Positions 18,702 to 28,030 of a stretch of DNA of 64,000 bases are shown here, piece after piece; the first letter of the stretch is position 1, and each line of letters starts with the position of its first letter. Source of the DNA: Nakamurella sp. PAMC28650 (GTDB lineage: Bacteria; Actinomycetota; Actinomycetes; Mycobacteriales; Nakamurellaceae); assembly GCF_014303395.1 (NCBI RefSeq), contig NZ_CP060298.1:2747001-2811000 (forward strand), written 5' to 3'. The notes below the pieces were generated by a model that was not told the DNA's origin, did no database searches, and was given only the letters and a program-made list of their open reading frames with translations. The position numbers and the translations under genes were made by a program.

Positions 18702-18978
18702 GACGGTCGGTGGGGTGCTGGTGGATCGGGCCGTCAGCGGGTCGGCTTGACCGGTCAAGGGCACGTCTTTAACCTCAATGTCACAGGAGAATCACGAAAC
18801 GCGCGCCGTGGTCGGGCGCGCGATCGATAGCGGTGAAGTTCTGCCGCATTTGCCCAGGTCAACTGGGCCTAGCGGGGCGGTACCTCGATAGGGTCGTCTC
18901 GACGTCGGTCGTTGCCCTCGATGGCGCGTGCCCGCGATCCTCCCTCCGTCCAAGGACGGCGACAACAAGGGAGGTGTC

Positions 18979-20886
18979 ATGCCGAACGCCCTGATCCTCG
19001 TCGTTCTCGCGCTGGCGCTGGTGGCGGCTCTGGCCGCATTGATAGCCATACTCAAACGGCAGAACTCAACGCCCACGCTCGACGAGAACGCGATTCGCAG
19101 GCTATTGACCGAAACGATCGATGCCTCTGCGCAGAGGGAATCTGCCCAACGGGAATCGACGGGACAACACGCATCACCGAGCACGTCCGCGGCGGGGGAT
19201 GCCGGTCCTCCACTCGCGGCACCCTCCGCCGGGCCGACCGAGGACGACCGTCTCGCCCTCAATCTGATCCGGCAGGAGGCCGCGGCTGCCGCCGCCGAGA
19301 TCCGCCACGTGGCTTCTGAGGCCGCAGACTCGGTCCGCGAGCGATCGCTGGTCGATGCGGCGCGCCTCCGTGCCGAGGCCAGGACCGAGGCGGACAAAAC
19401 GCTCGAGGCGGCCAGGGCCGAGGCGGCGCAGCTGCGGGCCGGGCTGCAGACCGAGCGTCAGCGTCTGGCCCAGGAGGCACTGGACGGACTCGCAGCCGAG
19501 CGGTCCGACCTGCAGGAAGCACAGCAGCGGCTGCGCGGGACGGCAGCGGTACTGGCGGACGAGCAGAAGGTACTGGCCGACGAGCAGGAGCGGATCAGGG
19601 CCGAACGTCAGGAGCTGGGCAGGTCGCGGTCGGCGGTGGATTCGCGGGAGGGAGATCTGCGCCGGCAGAGCGCGGATCTGGCCACCCGGGCCACCGAGGT
19701 GGACGCCAGGGCGCAGGAGATCGACCAGCAGATGGTCCTCCACCAGGCGGAGCTGACCAGGATCTCGGGTCTGACCATCCCGGCGGCCCGGGCCGAACTG
19801 CTCGCATCCCAGGAGCAGGCGGTGCGGCGCGATGCCGCCTTCATGATCCGTCGGGTCGAGAGCGAGGCGGAGGCCACCGCCAAGACCAGGGCGCGGGAAA
19901 TCGTGTCCGAGGCGGTGCAGCGCGTCGCCTCCGACCAGACCGCGCAGAGCGTGGTGTCGGTGGTCCACCTGCCGGCCGATGAGGTCAAGGGCCGGATCAT
20001 CGGCCGCGAGGGTCGCAACATCCGTGCCTTCGAGACGATCACCGGGGTCAACGTCATCATCGACGACACACCGGAGGCCGTGCTGCTGTCCTGCTTCGAT
20101 CCGGTCCGGCGCGAGGTCGGCCGGATCACCCTCCAGATGCTCATCGACGACGGACGGATTCATCCGCACCGCATCGAGGAGGCGTTCGAGCGGGCCGGCG
20201 ACGAGGTCGATGCACTGTGCCGCCGTGCCGCCGAGGACGCCATGCTGGACGTCGGCATCTCCGATCTGCACCCCGAGCTGGTCAACCTGGTCGGCCGGTT
20301 GAAGTACCGGACGTCCTACGGCCAGAACGTGCTCGGTCACATGGTCGAGACCTCGCACATCGCCCGGATCATGGCGTCGGAGATGGGCATCGATCCCGAG
20401 ATTCTGGCCAGGGGTGCCTTCCTGCACGACATCGGCAAGGCCCTGACGCACGAGGCGCAGGGTTCGCACGCCATCGTGGGCGCCGAGCTCGCCCGGAAGT
20501 ACGGGGAGTCCGAGGCGGTGGCGCACTGCATCGAGGCCCACCACGACGAGGTCCCGCCCTCGACCGTCGAGGCCGTGCTCACCCAGGCCGCCGACTCCTG
20601 CTCCGGTGGACGACCGGGCGCACGGCGGGAGTCGCTGGAGTCCTACGTGCAGCGGCTCGAGCGGATCGAGGCCATCGCCAGCTCGAAGAAGGGCGTCGAG
20701 AAGGTCTTCGCGATGCAGGCCGGCCGCGAACTGCGGGTGATGGTCAAGCCCGAGGTGGTCGACGACCTCGAGGCCCACGTCCTGGCCCGTGAGGTCGCCA
20801 AGCAGATTGAGGAGGAACTGACCTACCCCGGTCAGGTGCGGGTGACCGTGATCCGCGAGTCACGAGCCACCGAGATCGCGCGCTGA
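18979..20886 (+). CDS. rny: Ribonuclease Y
   Basis: A 635-residue protein with the whole RNase Y layout. A membrane anchor is at residues 4-24 (ALILVVLALALVAALAALIA). A long coiled coil spans about 100-300. The KH domain includes KGRIIGREGRNIRAFETITG. The HD domain has AFLHDIGKALTHEAQGSHA, with the metal His-Asp pair at about 483-484. It is a 5'-end-sensing endoribonuclease starting mRNA decay at the membrane. The start ATG at 18979 has GGGAGG 5 nt upstream. RNase Y is common in Firmicutes but patchy in Actinobacteria, where RNase E/J dominate. It sits between recX and the convergent DinB-fold gene. Confidence 0.93.
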   Translation: MPNALILVVLALALVAALAALIAILKRQNSTPTLDENAIRRLLTETIDASAQRESAQRESTGQHASPSTSAAGDAGPPLAAPSAGPTEDDRLALNLIRQEAAAAAAEIRHVASEAADSVRERSLVDAARLRAEARTEADKTLEAARAEAAQLRAGLQTERQRLAQEALDGLAAERSDLQEAQQRLRGTAAVLADEQKVLADEQERIRAERQELGRSRSAVDSREGDLRRQSADLATRATEVDARAQEIDQQMVLHQAELTRISGLTIPAARAELLASQEQAVRRDAAFMIRRVESEAEATAKTRAREIVSEAVQRVASDQTAQSVVSVVHLPADEVKGRIIGREGRNIRAFETITGVNVIIDDTPEAVLLSCFDPVRREVGRITLQMLIDDGRIHPHRIEEAFERAGDEVDALCRRAAEDAMLDVGISDLHPELVNLVGRLKYRTSYGQNVLGHMVETSHIARIMASEMGIDPEILARGAFLHDIGKALTHEAQGSHAIVGAELARKYGESEAVAHCIEAHHDEVPPSTVEAVLTQAADSCSGGRPGARRESLESYVQRLERIEAIASSKKGVEKVFAMQAGRELRVMVKPEVVDDLEAHVLAREVAKQIEEELTYPGQVRVTVIRESRATEIAR

Positions 20887-20905
20887 CCTTCGCCGGCCGC
20901 CGACC

Positions 20906-20975
20906 CCGGGACTTTCGGACACCGGGTTTTCGGACACCGGGTTTGCGCAAACCGGGAGCTCGGGACCCCGGGTCC
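20906..20975. repeat. Repeat and palindrome at the rny / DinB-fold convergent junction
   Basis: Two copies of TTTCGGACACCGGG lead into the perfect palindrome GGTTTGCGCAAACC (20940-20953) flanked by CCGG-rich arms, then ACCCCGGGTCC. Both flanking genes point inward, so a bidirectional terminator is plausible. Confidence 0.6.
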
Positions 20976-21032
20976 GACTGGCTGTCGCAGGCGGACCCGG
21001 GGCGAATCGGTGGAGCGCAGGACGGTCGGAGG

Positions 21033-21833
21033 TCAGCTGCTGACGCGGGCCGACCGTCCGGGCCCGGCCGGTCCGGCGAAGACCTGTGCGATGTCCAGCC
21101 ACTGGTCGGCCATGCCCTCGGTGGCCACCAGCGCCAGGTCGTCCCGGTGGCGGCGCTGCGCGACCAGCATGCAGAAGTCAAGGGCCGATCCGGTGATCCG
21201 GTCGGCCGCGGTGGCCGGACCCCAGGTCCAGGTACCGCCGTCCGGTGCGGCCAGCTCCACCCTGAAGGCCGACCATGGACTGCGCCGACCGTGGATGGAG
21301 AAGGTGAAGTCCCTGGTCTGCACACCCATCTCGGCGATGTGGTGCAGACGTGCGGTGGGGACCGGGTCGAGCCCGAGGGCATCGGTGATGTCCAGGCCAT
21401 GTGCCCAGGTCTCCATGATGCGGGTCGCTGCCATGCTGGCGACCCCCATCGTCGGTCCGAACCAGGGCACCCTTGACCCGGCGGGTAGGCCGGACAGCGC
21501 GGTCAACAGGTCGGCGCGGCCCTCACGCCAGGCCTCGATCAGTTCGCCGGTCGGTCGGCCGGCCTCCAGACCGGCACCGGCATTGATCGTCTTCTCCGGA
21601 TCCGCGCCGAATGCCTCGGCCTGACGAGCGAAGCCCGCAGGATCGCGGCAGGCGAGGATGCTCACCCGGTCGGTCCAGAGAAGATGGCCGATCTGGTGGC
21701 CGATGGTCCACCCCTTGGACGGTGTCGGCTCGCTGAAGGACACCCCGTCCTGCGTGACGATCTCGTCCAGATATGCGCCCTCGGCCTCCAGATGCGACAG
21801 GGCGAGATTCAGATCTTCGGTCTTGCTGGGCAT
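21033..21833 (-). CDS. DinB/MDMPI-fold protein, TIGR03084-like
   Basis: A 266-residue protein with an N-terminal DinB-like four-helix bundle. The metal histidines are likely in GWTIGHQIGHLLWTD and in ATRIMETWAHGLDITDAL. A C-terminal alpha/beta domain (FRVELAAPDGGTWTWGPATA) follows. This two-domain form is the mycothiol-dependent maleylpyruvate isomerase type of actinobacteria, specifically the TIGR03084 group, whose substrate is unknown. AAGGAG is 5 nt before the ATG. It faces rny and has no obvious pathway partner here. Confidence 0.78.
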   Translation of the reverse strand: MPSKTEDLNLALSHLEAEGAYLDEIVTQDGVSFSEPTPSKGWTIGHQIGHLLWTDRVSILACRDPAGFARQAEAFGADPEKTINAGAGLEAGRPTGELIEAWREGRADLLTALSGLPAGSRVPWFGPTMGVASMAATRIMETWAHGLDITDALGLDPVPTARLHHIAEMGVQTRDFTFSIHGRRSPWSAFRVELAAPDGGTWTWGPATAADRITGSALDFCMLVAQRRHRDDLALVATEGMADQWLDIAQVFAGPAGPGRSARVSS

Positions 21834-22007
21834 CGTGCTCCTTCGCCGTCCTGCTGTGAGGAGCCCTACGGTGGCGGCCGGGTCGCGGCACAGCCCCTCT
21901 CGCGTTGTTCGCAGACGAGAGGCACGAAGGATGGGCGGGGGGCGAAGAATTTAGCCCGGTTCTGCCGGCGCCGCGGCGCCGTCGTTCCTGCACCGGGACG
22001 GCGATGA

Positions 22008-22808
22008 TCAGTGGGTCAGGATCTTGGACAGGAAATCTCTGGCGCGCCGCGACTTCGGCGCGGTGAAGAAATCATCGGTCGCGGCGTCCTCGACGATTTC
22101 GCCGTCGGCCATGAAGACGACGCGATCGGCCGCGCGGCGGGCGAAGCCCATCTCGTGGGTGACCACCAGCATCGTCATGCCCTCCCGGGCCAGGGAAGTC
22201 ATCACATCCAGGACCTCGCCGACCATCTCGGGGTCGAGGGCGCTGGTCGGCTCGTCGAACAGCATGACCTTGGGACGCATCGCCAGCGCCCGCGCGATGG
22301 CGACCCGTTGTTGCTGTCCGCCGGAGAGCTGAGCGGGGAGCTTGCTCTGCTGGGAGGCGATTCCCACCCGTTCCAGCAGTGCCACGCCGAGTTCGTCGGC
22401 CGCCTTCTTGTTGATCCCGCGCACCTTGATCGGGCCAAGGGTCACGTTCTCCAGGATCGTCTTGTGCGCGAACAGGTTGAACGACTGGAACACCATGCCC
22501 ACATCGGCCCGCAACCGGGCCAGCGCCCTGCCCTCGGCGGGCAGCGGGATCCCATCGATGGCGATGGTGCCCGAGTCCACCGGTTCGAGCCGGTTGATGG
22601 TGCGGCACAGGGTTGACTTGCCTGATCCGGAGGGTCCGAGGACCACCAACACCTGGCCCGCCGGTACCTGGAGGTTGATGTTCTTCAGCACGTGCAGGTC
22701 GCCGAAATGTTTGTGCACGCCGCTCATCCGGATCATCGGGCCCCGATCGGCCGCGGGTTCTCCGGCGTCGGTCGGCCCGGCATCCGGTGCTGTCGAACCG
22801 TCGGTCAT
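22008..22808 (-). CDS. Polar amino-acid ABC transporter ATPase (GluA/GlnQ type), orphan
   Basis: A 266-residue ABC ATPase. Walker A is [18 protein letters not shown], the Q-loop is [20 protein letters not shown], the signature is [16 protein letters not shown], Walker B is [15 protein letters not shown] and the H-loop is [20 protein letters not shown]. It belongs to the glutamate/glutamine importer class. In many actinobacteria this gene leads a gluABCD operon next to miaB. Here no binding protein or permease follows, and the downstream neighbour is the DinB-fold gene. It must pair with permeases elsewhere or be a relic; the reading frame is intact. It diverges from miaB across 218 nt in which I see no further gene. 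Confidence 0.9.
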   Translation of the reverse strand: MTDGSTAPDAGPTDAGEPAADRGPMIRMSGVHKHFGDLHVLKNINLQVPAGQVLVVLGPSGSGKSTLCRTINRLEPVDSGTIAIDGIPLPAEGRALARLRADVGMVFQSFNLFAHKTILENVTLGPIKVRGINKKAADELGVALLERVGIASQQSKLPAQLSGGQQQRVAIARALAMRPKVMLFDEPTSALDPEMVGEVLDVMTSLAREGMTMLVVTHEMGFARRAADRVVFMADGEIVEDAATDDFFTAPKSRRARDFLSKILTH

Positions 22809-23013
22809 GTGCCCTCCCGAAGACCTCGTGGAGCTGCGGTGCCCCGATCATGATCCGGGTTCGCGCCGCCTCTCCCGACCATGGCCGAGGAATTGACCGA
22901 GAGGGGACCTCCCACCGCAATGGTCGTCAGACCTTTGCTTTCGACCAGGGCGAGAACCCTCGACCGCGGCCGGAGGCGTCGGTCGGGCGACCGGAGGCCT
23001 CCCGTCACCGACG

Positions 23014-23019
23014 TACCCT
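23014..23019 (+). promoter_or_regulatory. -10 box for leaderless miaB
   Basis: TACCCT ends 7 nt before the GTG at 23027 and no ribosome site is present. Confidence 0.45.
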
Positions 23020-23026
23020 GATCGGC

Positions 23027-24607
23027 GTGAGTGTTGCCATCGACGACCCTGCCCTTCCTCCGCTGCCCGCCGGCCGCGCGACGTCCGCCCCAGCATCACC
23101 CCGGACGGCTGCCGACGCGACCCCGCGGACCTACCAGGTGCGCACCTACGGCTGCCAGATGAACGTGCACGACTCCGAACGGCTGGCCGGGCTTCTGGAG
23201 GAGGCCGGCTATCAACCGGTTGCCTCCGGGTCCGACGCCGACGTGGTCGTGTTCAACACCTGTGCCGTCCGGGAGAACGCGGACAACCGGCTCTACGGCA
23301 ACCTGGGCATGCTGGCACCGAGGAAGACCAGTCACCCCGGTATGCAGATCGCGGTCGGCGGCTGCCTGGCGCAGAAGGACCGCACCGAGATCATCCGGCG
23401 GGCGCCCTGGGTCGATGTCGTGTTCGGCACCCACAACGTCGGTTCGCTCCCGACGCTGCTGGAGCGGGCCAGGCACAACGACGAGGCCCAGGTGGAGATC
23501 CTCGAGTCCCTCGAGGTCTTCCCGTCCTCGCTCCCGGCCAAGCGGGACTCGGCGTCCTCGGCCTGGGTGTCGATCTCCGTGGGCTGCAACAACACCTGCA
23601 CCTTCTGCATCGTGCCGGCCCTGCGCGGCAAGGAGACCGATCGGAGCCAGGGCGACATCCTCGCCGAGGTCGGCATGCTGGCCGCCGAGGGCGTGCTGGA
23701 GGTGACCCTGCTCGGGCAGAACGTGAATTCCTACGGCGCCGAGTCGGGCGACCGCGGCGCGTTCGCGCAGCTGCTCCGTTCGTGCGGACGCATCGACGGG
23801 CTGGAGCGGGTCCGGTTCACCTCGCCCCACCCGAGGGACTTCACCACGGACGTCATCGAGGCGATGGCGCAGACCCCCAACGTGTGCCACCAGTTGCACA
23901 TGCCACTGCAGTCGGGGTCCGATCGCGTCCTGAAGGCGATGCGGCGCTCCTACCGCAGCGAGCGATACCTCCGGATTCTCCAGGAGGTGCGCGTGGCCAT
24001 GCCGGACGCGGCCATCACCACCGACATCATCGTGGGGTTCCCCGGCGAGACGGAGGAGGACTTCCAGCGCACCCTCGAGGTCGCCGAGCAGTCCCGGTTC
24101 GCCACCGCCTTCACCTTCCAGTACTCCCCGCGCCCCGGCACACCGGCCGCGACGATGGACGACCAGGTCCCGCCCGAGGTCGTCACCGAGCGGTACCAGC
24201 GGCTGAAGTCGGTGATCGACTCGACCGCGCTGGAGGGCAACCGCGAGCAGATCGGGACGGTGGCCGAGGTGCTGGTCGCAGCCGGCGGAGGCCGGAAGGA
24301 CAATGCCACCCATCGGCTGTCCGGACGTTCCAGAGATGGTCGGCTGGTGCACTTCTCGCCGACCGGGGCAGGCGTCCAGAAGTTGGTGCGGCCGGGTGAT
24401 GTGGTGACGACGGTGATCACCGCTGCCGCCCCGCACCACGTGGTGGCCGACGGCGACGTGCTGACCCACCGTCGCACCGTGGCCGGTGACCGGCATGCGG
24501 ACGGTCAGCTTCCGCGGACCCCCGGAGTCGGTCTCGGCATGCCCGCGATGGGCAGAGCCGAATCTGCGGGTTCGATCGCGACGCCGGTCTGTTGCGCCAC
24601 CTGCTGA
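23027..24607 (+). CDS. miaB: tRNA-2-methylthio-N6-dimethylallyladenosine synthase MiaB
   Basis: A 526-residue radical-SAM methylthiotransferase. The first iron-sulfur cluster is held by cysteines in [29 protein letters not shown] and GGCLAQKD. The radical-SAM triad is in [21 protein letters not shown]-terminal TRAM domain follows, then a tail ending VCCATC. It adds the 2-methylthio group to i6A37 of tRNA, acting after MiaA, which is encoded 3.4 kb downstream. The start GTG at 23027 is read from the leaderless promoter; longer in-frame sequence upstream is low-complexity and lies across the divergent promoter region. Confidence 0.95.
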   Translation: MSVAIDDPALPPLPAGRATSAPASPRTAADATPRTYQVRTYGCQMNVHDSERLAGLLEEAGYQPVASGSDADVVVFNTCAVRENADNRLYGNLGMLAPRKTSHPGMQIAVGGCLAQKDRTEIIRRAPWVDVVFGTHNVGSLPTLLERARHNDEAQVEILESLEVFPSSLPAKRDSASSAWVSISVGCNNTCTFCIVPALRGKETDRSQGDILAEVGMLAAEGVLEVTLLGQNVNSYGAESGDRGAFAQLLRSCGRIDGLERVRFTSPHPRDFTTDVIEAMAQTPNVCHQLHMPLQSGSDRVLKAMRRSYRSERYLRILQEVRVAMPDAAITTDIIVGFPGETEEDFQRTLEVAEQSRFATAFTFQYSPRPGTPAATMDDQVPPEVVTERYQRLKSVIDSTALEGNREQIGTVAEVLVAAGGGRKDNATHRLSGRSRDGRLVHFSPTGAGVQKLVRPGDVVTTVITAAAPHHVVADGDVLTHRRTVAGDRHADGQLPRTPGVGLGMPAMGRAESAGSIATPVCCATC

Positions 24608-24643
24608 TCGCCGGGACCGGCTGATCGGTGCATCTGCTGCCCC

Positions 24644-25336
24644 CTATCGCGGGCGGATGAGCAGATCGGCGCGGGAGCGGGTGGCCAGGACGGTGGCGGC
24701 GTTGCGGCCGTCGGTGCCGGTGGTCGACCTGAGCCGGGCGACCTCCGGCGTCCGGCCGAAGGCGATGTGACGGGACACGAGGCGGGCGAGCCGCAACTCC
24801 TCCGGGACGTCCAGGTACCAGGTCTCGGTCAGCAGGGTAGCCACCGAGCCCCAGGGCGGATCGTCCACGAGCAGGTAGTTGCCCTCGGTGATGACCACCT
24901 CGACGTCGGGACCGACGGCCACGGCACCTGCGATCGGCTCCTCGATGGCCCGTCGGAATTCCGGTGCGTAGATCGTCTCCCCGGATACGGGAGCCGCCAT
25001 CCGCCGCAGCAGCGAGACGTAGCCCGCGCCGTCGAACGTGACCGGCGCCCCCTTGATCCCGGCCGTTCCCGCCTCGTCGATGACGTGTTGGGCCAGGTGA
25101 TAGCCGTCCATCGGCACGAGGGCAGCGGGCACCGGGTCCGGTCCAGAGGTCAGTTCGGCTAACACCAGGGCCGCCAGGGTGGATTTACCCGACCCGGGCG
25201 CCCCGACGATGCCGATCATCAACCGGCGGCCACGGCGCAGTGCGCGAATGCGCCCGGCGAGTGCCACCGGGTCGTCGGACAACACACCGGGTGGTGCACC
25301 GGCCGGGAGGGGGTGCCCGTCGGTCGTCTCCGTCAC
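24644..25336 (-). CDS. Nucleoside/nucleotide kinase family P-loop protein
   Basis: A 230-residue kinase of the uridine-kinase/phosphoribulokinase-like group (YfdG/frcK-type). Walker A is IGIVGAPGSGKSTLAALVLA; the substrate region is LVPMDGYHLAQHVIDEAG; the late motif is EVVITEGNYLLVDDPPWGSV. It probably phosphorylates a sugar or nucleoside, with the substrate unknown. The GTG start at 25336 overlaps the DUF349 stop by 4 nt (GTGA), so the two are cotranscribed and coupled. It ends 37 nt from miaB, facing it. Confidence 0.8.
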   Translation of the reverse strand: MTETTDGHPLPAGAPPGVLSDDPVALAGRIRALRRGRRLMIGIVGAPGSGKSTLAALVLAELTSGPDPVPAALVPMDGYHLAQHVIDEAGTAGIKGAPVTFDGAGYVSLLRRMAAPVSGETIYAPEFRRAIEEPIAGAVAVGPDVEVVITEGNYLLVDDPPWGSVATLLTETWYLDVPEELRLARLVSRHIAFGRTPEVARLRSTTGTDGRNAATVLATRSRADLLIRPR

Positions 25337-27021
25337 CGATCGACGGCGCCCTGGGCCGCGGAGAGCCATTCCTCCCACTGCACGGCGTGCGCCTCGGCTT
25401 CCTTGGCCTTGCGCTCGTTACCGCTGGTCCTGGCCTTGGCGGCCTGGGTCCGGAACGACTCCGCCCTGGAGCGGAACTGTTCGATGCGGGCGCTGGTCTC
25501 AGGGTCGGTTCGACGCCAGTGCGAGTCCTCCGCCGACCGGATCCGGTCCTCGACGGCGCGCAGTCGCGAGTCGAACTCCTTGATCCGCTCGCGGGGGACC
25601 TTCCCGGCGGCTTCCCAACGCTCCTGGATCGACCGCAGCGCGGCCTTGGCCGCCTCGAGTCCGCCGGCCGGATTGATCTTCTCCGCGTCGGCCAGTAGCC
25701 CGTCCTTGATGGAGGCGTTGCTCTCGAACTCGTGGTCCCGCTCGGAGAAGGTCTGGTTGCGGTGCGAGAAGAACTTCTCCTGCGCGGCTCGGAACCGGTC
25801 CCACAGTGCGTCCTCGACATCCCTGGGTGCTCGTCCGGAGGCTTTCCACTCCTCCATCAGCGTGCGGTACTCGCCCGCCGTCTTGCCCCACTCGGTGGAG
25901 TCGGACAGCGCCTCCGCCCTGGCGATCAGGGTCTCCTTGGCCTCCCTCGCCGCTCCGCGCTGCTTGTCCAGGTCGGCGAAGTGGGTACCCCGGCGTCGGG
26001 TGAAGGCGTCCCGGGCCTTGGCGAACCGCTTCCAGAGGGCATCGTCGGTCTTGCGGTCGATGCCCTTGATGGTGCGCCACTCGTCGACGATTTCCTTGAG
26101 TCGGTCCCCGGTCGCCTTCCACTGCTCGGACTCGGCCAGCGACTCGGCCTCGACGCAGAGGGTCTCCTTGGCCGCGACGGCCGACGCGCGGGCGGCGGCC
26201 CTGGCGGTGGAGGCGCCGGCGATGGCGGCGTCGGCAGCGCCGATGACGATCTCCAGACGGGCGGCTGCCGAATCGAGATCACCGATGCCGGAGAGGGTCT
26301 CGACGCTCTCCCGAAGTTCGATGGCGTGGGTCCTGGTGGCCTTGGGATCTCCGGAACCGGTCGCGAGACGCGTTTCCAGTAGGGCGATCTCGGTCGCGAA
26401 ATCGTCGAATCGGCGGGCGAAGTGAGCCAGGCCGGCCTCGCTGTCCCCGGCCTGCCAGTTGCCGACGGCGCGTTCGCCCGTCGGACCGTAGACGTAGACG
26501 ACACCGGCTTCGTCGATGCGGCCCCACTTGTGCGGGTCGGTCGGTTCCACCGTCGGCTCGACCGGAACCGGGGTGGTGGCGCCCGGACGCTGCCCCCCGG
26601 CGCGAGCCCCCGGCGCTCCGCCCGGACGTCCGCCGGAGGGACGCCCTGGTCGTCCACCGGGACCCCGGCCCTGGTTCGGTGGGGTGGACGCGGCGGCCGG
26701 CGCCTCAGGGGCGGGGGGAACGTCCGGGATCTCGGATGGGGTGGCGTCGGGGACCTCGGGTGCGGGGGGGACGTCCGGGACCTCGGATGGGGTGGCAACG
26801 TCGGGGACCTCGGGGGCGGGCGCGACGTCCGGGATCTCCGGTACCGCCGGGATCTCCCCGCCCGGCAGATCGGGCACCGACGGCAGATCGGGCCTGGACG
26901 GCAGATCGGGCACCGACGGCGGCGCGGCCTCGGCAGCGTCGGCAGATGCGGCGGGAGTCTCCGGGGTGGTCGCGCTCTCCAATCCTTCGTCACCGTGTTC
27001 GGCGCGCATGTCCTCGGTCAT
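25333..27021 (-). CDS. DUF349 coiled-coil protein (Rv2731-like)
   Basis: A 562-residue protein. The first 130 residues are low-complexity: SVPDLPSRPDLPSVPDLPGG, then repeated PDVPPAPEVPD units and a Gly/Arg/Pro stretch. From about residue 165 (KWGRIDEAGVVYVYGPTGER) the protein is alpha-helical with several DUF349 repeats of about 70 residues, e.g. LKEIVDEWRTIKGIDRKTDD and SIQERWEAAGKVPRERIKEF. DUF349 proteins are cytosolic, charged and of unknown biochemical function. Its place between miaB and miaA matches Rv2731. It is the first gene of a two-gene unit with the kinase. Confidence 0.85.
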   Translation of the reverse strand: MTEDMRAEHGDEGLESATTPETPAASADAAEAAPPSVPDLPSRPDLPSVPDLPGGEIPAVPEIPDVAPAPEVPDVATPSEVPDVPPAPEVPDATPSEIPDVPPAPEAPAAASTPPNQGRGPGGRPGRPSGGRPGGAPGARAGGQRPGATTPVPVEPTVEPTDPHKWGRIDEAGVVYVYGPTGERAVGNWQAGDSEAGLAHFARRFDDFATEIALLETRLATGSGDPKATRTHAIELRESVETLSGIGDLDSAAARLEIVIGAADAAIAGASTARAAARASAVAAKETLCVEAESLAESEQWKATGDRLKEIVDEWRTIKGIDRKTDDALWKRFAKARDAFTRRRGTHFADLDKQRGAAREAKETLIARAEALSDSTEWGKTAGEYRTLMEEWKASGRAPRDVEDALWDRFRAAQEKFFSHRNQTFSERDHEFESNASIKDGLLADAEKINPAGGLEAAKAALRSIQERWEAAGKVPRERIKEFDSRLRAVEDRIRSAEDSHWRRTDPETSARIEQFRSRAESFRTQAAKARTSGNERKAKEAEAHAVQWEEWLSAAQGAVDR

Positions 27022-27235
27022 CGTTACTGGCCTCTCTGCTGCTCGACTGGGGAGTCTGCGACTCCCGGCACCTCGCGGTGCCCCTGTTACCCGGCTGAAG
27101 GATCTGCTGTGATCCGCACGACCAGTGTGCCTGCTGGTGGAGATCCTTCACCAGTCCATCGGGCAAGTGGGGGGGAGGGCCGGGCAATCGGGCCGGCGGC
27201 CGCCCGGCGACGGTCCCCGGTACCGGGGCGGCGGT

Positions 27236-27241
27236 TAGCCT
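27236..27241 (+). promoter_or_regulatory. -10 box for leaderless LigB-like gene
   Basis: TAGCCT ends 6 nt before the GTG at 27248. No ribosome site is present. Confidence 0.45.
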
Positions 27242-27247
27242 GCAGCG

Positions 27248-28030
27248 GTGATCGTCGCCGCCGCCGTGTGCCCCGGAGCCCCCTTGCTGGTGTCCGGTCT
27301 GGCGCCGACGCTGGCCGGTGCGGTTCCGCGGCTGGTCGCCAGTTGTGCGGCGGCCGTCGGTGTCCTGCGCGCCACCGACCGGATTCTGCTGGTGACCTCC
27401 GGCCCGCGCGTCCGGGACCGCGGTGTCCGAACGAAGACGAAGTTCATCCGGCACGAACCGGGAACGGCCGTCAGCTCGTCCGCGCTGGGCGACAGCCGAT
27501 CGCAGCCCGCGTTCTCCTCCAGGTTGGCCGGCGGACGGCCGGAGGACGGCCCCGGGCGCTGGCCCCCTGGGGTGGGCGTCGTCGTCGGCGCGGCATTGCT
27601 GGAGGCGACCGGTGTCGACATCCCTACCACTGCGATCGAACTCGGCGACCCGGACGATCCGGCCGAGACCGACCAGTGTCCGGAGGTGCTGGCCGCAGTC
27701 GGAGGTTCTGCTGCGGAAAGGATCGGGCTGCTGATCATCGGGGAGGGCTCCGCCAGCCGCGGTTCCGATTCGCCCGGGGGCGGACACGACGGGGCGCAGG
27801 CGTTCGATGCGAGGGTGGCCGCTGCTCTCGCCACCGGCGATCCGGCCGCCCTGGGCGCGGCGGTCAGGGCCGGCCGACGGCAGGCGAAGGAGCTCGTGTG
27901 GACCTCCGGTCCGTCGCTGGGAGCGTTGGCCGGGCTCTGCGCGCAGGTCCCGCCGTCCTGCGCCGCACTGCTCTACGACGAGGCGCCCTTCGGCGTCGGG
28001 TATCTCGTGGCCACCTGGACCTGGGCGTGA
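27248..28030 (+). CDS. Class III extradiol dioxygenase-like protein (Rv2728c-like)
   Basis: A 260-residue protein beginning MIVAAAVCPGAPLLVSGLAP. The fold resembles the LigB/class III extradiol dioxygenase B subunit, with RILLVTSGPRVRD and IGLLIIGEGSASRG as core strands. The conserved metal histidines of true dioxygenases are mostly absent: the expected HPP segment reads CPGAPLL and the second strand has SGPR. Catalysis is therefore doubtful. Position just before miaA matches Rv2728c. Its stop overlaps the miaA start (GTGA), so translation is coupled. Confidence 0.72.
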   Translation: MIVAAAVCPGAPLLVSGLAPTLAGAVPRLVASCAAAVGVLRATDRILLVTSGPRVRDRGVRTKTKFIRHEPGTAVSSSALGDSRSQPAFSSRLAGGRPEDGPGRWPPGVGVVVGAALLEATGVDIPTTAIELGDPDDPAETDQCPEVLAAVGGSAAERIGLLIIGEGSASRGSDSPGGGHDGAQAFDARVAAALATGDPAALGAAVRAGRRQAKELVWTSGPSLGALAGLCAQVPPSCAALLYDEAPFGVGYLVATWTWA

